Source: Mycolicibacterium fluoranthenivorans
GTDB lineage: Bacteria > Actinomycetota > Actinomycetes > Mycobacteriales > Mycobacteriaceae
Reading direction: 5' to 3'
DNA length: 64,000 nucleotides
Assembly: GCF_011758805.1 (NCBI RefSeq)
Contig: NZ_JAANOW010000001.1
Coordinates: forward strand, 3,224,001-3,288,000
The number at the start of each line of letters is the position of its first letter. The stretch's first letter is position 1. Made by a program: the position numbers and the translations under genes. Under the pieces are notes generated by a model. It was not told the origin of the DNA. It worked only from the letters and a program-made list of their open reading frames with translations, and did not search any database. Below, piece after piece: positions 62,701 through 64,000 of this stretch.

Positions 62701-63419
62701 CCGGCGTACCAGATGCCGGGTGTGCCGACCCGGGAGCGAACGTCCGCAAGGTCCCGGCCGCTGAGGATGGCAACGGGGCACACTGCCGCAACGAGTCCCA
62801 GTGCCTCGGCTGCGCCGTCGACAAGCGCGGCCGCATCGGGATCGGACACGATGGGCGCCAATGTCCCGTCGTAGTCGAGGAACACCATCGACTCTCGGGC
62901 ACTGGTGATCCCGATCAGCTGACCGTAGGACGTCAGCGCATTCGGCAGTGTGGAGATGAGCCTGTCGCCGCTCCGGACGGCGACTTCCGCCAAGTCGGCG
63001 ACGACGGCGTCGGCACCGCAACGCAACAAGTCCCCTTGTCCGGCGCGATCGACGCCGATGACGACCGCGAACCCGCCTTCGCGGCCCGCCGTCACCCCGG
63101 CGCAGGTGTCCTCGACGACAACGCACCGTTGCGGCCGCACACCCAGTCGCTGCGCCGCATCGGCCAGCACGGCAGTCCCGCGCGAGCCGCCGATTCCGTC
63201 GATGCACACGTCGAACAGGACATCCACCCCGGCGTCCTTCAAGGCGTGCTGACAGTTCGGGCTCGACGAATGGGCCGCGGTGGCGACGCCGATGCCGCGT
63301 AGTCTCCTGGCCAGGTCGACGGCCGCCTCGAAGAGCGGTGCGTCGCTGGTCAGTGCACTGTCGAGGTTGAGCAACACCGCGCCGTGGTAGCGCGGGTCGA
63401 TGGTGACCGGCGGTGTCAT
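59763..63419 (-). CDS. HAD - trehalose-6-phosphate phosphatase - GH65 fusion (OtsB1-like)
   Basis: A 1218-aa three-domain protein with the order of M. tuberculosis Rv2006. Residues 1-150 are a HAD-like domain whose expected DxD nucleophile site reads LNLDSA, so it is probably inactive; it also seems to lack a cap. Residues 165-430 are an OtsB phosphatase with intact FLDYDGTLAP, ILSGRDLADV and GDDLTDEDAF. The rest is a GH65 sugar-phosphorylase/hydrolase domain, with a catalytic-Glu-type motif in GVIGPDEFHSGYP. It probably acts on trehalose-6-phosphate or a related disaccharide. ATG overlaps the PEP synthase stop. Confidence 0.9.
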   Translation of the reverse strand: MTPPVTIDPRYHGAVLLNLDSALTSDAPLFEAAVDLARRLRGIGVATAAHSSSPNCQHALKDAGVDVLFDVCIDGIGGSRGTAVLADAAQRLGVRPQRCVVVEDTCAGVTAGREGGFAVVIGVDRAGQGDLLRCGADAVVADLAEVAVRSGDRLISTLPNALTSYGQLIGITSARESMVFLDYDGTLAPIVSDPDAAALVDGAAEALGLVAAVCPVAILSGRDLADVRSRVGTPGIWYAGSHGFELTGPDGTYHCNEAAATSVPLLEHAAAELTITLAKIAGVRVEHKRFAVAVHYREVAPEHVDEIVALTHHIGHRDGLRVTSGRKIVELRPDIDWDKGTTLAWIRDRIDPAVALLPIYIGDDLTDEDAFDAVHFDGVGIVVRHDEDGDRKTAARFSLQSPEEVREFLERGSKWLAYKHQASGTSWEYTFDGYDPQTEKLREALCTLGNGYFATRGAAPESTAGQVHYPGTYAAGVYNRLVDDVSGTEIDNESLVNLPNWLALTFRCDGGSWFDLDEVTILSYQQTLDLRGAVLTRDVRFRDDAGRTTTLKQQRFVAMHLPHVGALQTTILAEDWSGSVEIRSALDGGVTNSLVERYRDLANQHLGPADNREISHDSVLHCTETTQSRIPIAMAARTSVWRDGEPVPASYRLFDEAARIGHDITVRLSVGEAVTVEKIVTVYTGRDVATSEPAVDAQRLLARLGRFAEILDGHLTDWAHLWERLSIEFEDFTDELRILRLHILHLLQTVSLNTSDLDAGVPARGLHGEAYRGHIFWDELFIFPVLNLRLPMITRSLLSYRYRRLPEARHAAAAAGYAGAMFPWQSGSDGREESQRLHLNPRSGRWNPDASARAHHIGIAVAYSAWKFYQVTGDLAYLIDYGAELLAEVARFFVSLATYDDELARYAIRGVIGPDEFHSGYPDAPYDGIDNNAYTNVMAVWVIMRAIDALDLLPLPNRLDLLEKLGLNSAELAHWADVSRRMFVPFHDGVISQFQGYGELAELDWDRLRRQYGNIQRLDRILEAEHDDVNRYKASKQADALMLLYLLSATELRELLARLGYRLSPEQVPEMVDYYLARTSHGSTLSGVVHTWVLARANRDRAMEFFTEALKSDVSDIQGGTTSEGIHLAAMAGTVDLMQRCFTGLETRSDRLILSPHWPKSLGVLAIPIHYRGLHLHLRVSGKGVIISVDPRDAAGIDVECHGRVVRLMPGTTVRFPG

Positions 63420-64000
63420 CGAACCGGCACGGGTTGTGCCTCCAACTGCAGGACCTGGCGGGTGGTCTTCACCACCGTGTCGGGATTCAGACTCATCGAC
63501 TCGATACCGATCCGGACCAGGAACTCGGCCATGTCCGGGTAGTCCGAGGGTGCCTGCCCACACAGGCCCGAGTGAATCCCGTTGCGTCGACAGCCTTCAA
63601 CAGCCAGGCGAATCATCTCCTTGACGCCCTCGTCGCGTTCGTCGTAGTCGAAGGCCACGATCTCACTGTCCCGATCGACGCCGAGGGTGAGCTGAGTCAG
63701 GTCGTTGGAGCCGATGGAGAAGCCGTCGAAGCGCTTGGCGAATTCGTCGATGAGGATCACATTGTTCGGGATCTCGCACATCGCGTACACCTTGAGCCCG
63801 TTCTCACCACGCCGCAGCCCGAGGTCGGCCATTGTGGCCAGGACTAGGTCCGCCTCGGCGACGCGACGCACGAACGGAAGCATCAGGATCACGTTCGTCA
63901 AGCCCATCTCTTCGCGCACCCGTCGCATCGCGCGGCACTCGAGCGCGAAGCCCTCGGCGTAGGCGGGGTGTGCGTAACGGGAGGCGCCCCGGAACCCGAG
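63416..64000 (-). CDS. ppsA: Phosphoenolpyruvate synthase, C-terminal part (runs off the window)
   Basis: The last 194 residues of a PEP synthase, continuing beyond the right edge. The PEP-binding barrel is recognisable from GFRGASRYAHPAYAEGFALE, MLPFVRRVAEADLVL, MCEIPNNVILIDEFAKRFDG and the active-site loop SIGSNDLTQLTLGVDRDS to GLCGQAPSDYPDMAEFLVRI, which includes the catalytic Cys. It makes PEP from pyruvate and ATP. It is upstream of, and overlaps by 4 bases, the OtsB1-like gene, so the operon has at least five genes; its promoter lies outside the window. Confidence 0.93.
   Translation of the reverse strand, partial: LGFRGASRYAHPAYAEGFALECRAMRRVREEMGLTNVILMLPFVRRVAEADLVLATMADLGLRRGENGLKVYAMCEIPNNVILIDEFAKRFDGFSIGSNDLTQLTLGVDRDSEIVAFDYDERDEGVKEMIRLAVEGCRRNGIHSGLCGQAPSDYPDMAEFLVRIGIESMSLNPDTVVKTTRQVLQLEAQPVPVR

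Overview
The window is high-GC, densely packed actinobacterial DNA. It most resembles a rapidly growing mycobacterium (Mycolicibacterium-type). The clues are a wax-ester synthase/diacylglycerol acyltransferase, an F420-type DUF385 reductase, a GAF-ANTAR regulator, a six-helix HAMP-linked class III cyclase, and a HAD/OtsB/GH65 fusion with the architecture of M. tuberculosis Rv2006 (OtsB1). Functions are family assignments read by eye from sequence. No rRNA, tRNA, CRISPR array, insertion sequence or phage gene was recognised.

Layout. 0-6.7 kb: an EamA exporter and a DUF385 gene that look like former neighbours. They are separated by a ~5.3 kb insert carrying a PPK2 polyphosphate kinase, an APC permease, a P-type H+-ATPase and a phosphoketolase remnant. 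A broken direct duplication of the EamA-DUF385 junction flanks the insert. 6.7-12.5 kb: a polyamine-type ABC importer operon, divergent from an NCS1 permease. 12.5-15.8 kb: an overlapping lipoprotein-cyclase-epoxide hydrolase operon. 15.8-21.9 kb: an NtaA/DszA-type flavin monooxygenase, a broken GNAT gene, an FAD monooxygenase and a MetNIQ importer, possibly for sulfur scavenging. 22-25.8 kb: a uracil-catabolism (URC-type) operon made of a GTP cyclohydrolase II paralogue, DUF1688/URC4, Upp and an SGNH hydrolase.

26-29.5 kb: a TetR-P450 operon divergent from an acyl-CoA dehydrogenase, with two clear operators between them. 29.5-31.6 kb: a MarR/DUF2269/rhodanese operon with a 31-bp perfect palindrome across a gene junction. 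31.6-34.3 kb: a metallophosphatase and a cupredoxin lipoprotein, divergent from an ECF sigma factor that overlaps a Tat-type membrane Rieske protein; together these look like a redox-signalling module. 34.3-40.5 kb: a FadD-like ligase, a second EamA exporter, a TetR regulator, a run of small membrane or charged proteins, and a GAF-ANTAR regulator. 40.7-43.6 kb: a LysR regulator divergent from a beta-propeller protein and a keto-acid hydratase.

43.7-52 kb: an amino-sugar or glycoside locus with an ABC importer, a PfkB kinase, a DeoR regulator, a GH4 glycosidase and NagB. 52-64 kb: a wax-ester synthase, then on the other strand five overlapping genes: PEP synthase, trehalose-phosphatase/GH65 fusion, GltD-like iron-sulfur oxidoreductase, pyruvate:ferredoxin oxidoreductase and a DHOD-like protein. 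These connect storage sugar, the PEP/pyruvate node and ferredoxin redox, the kind of metabolism expected in hypoxia or dormancy. The PEP synthase runs off the right edge.
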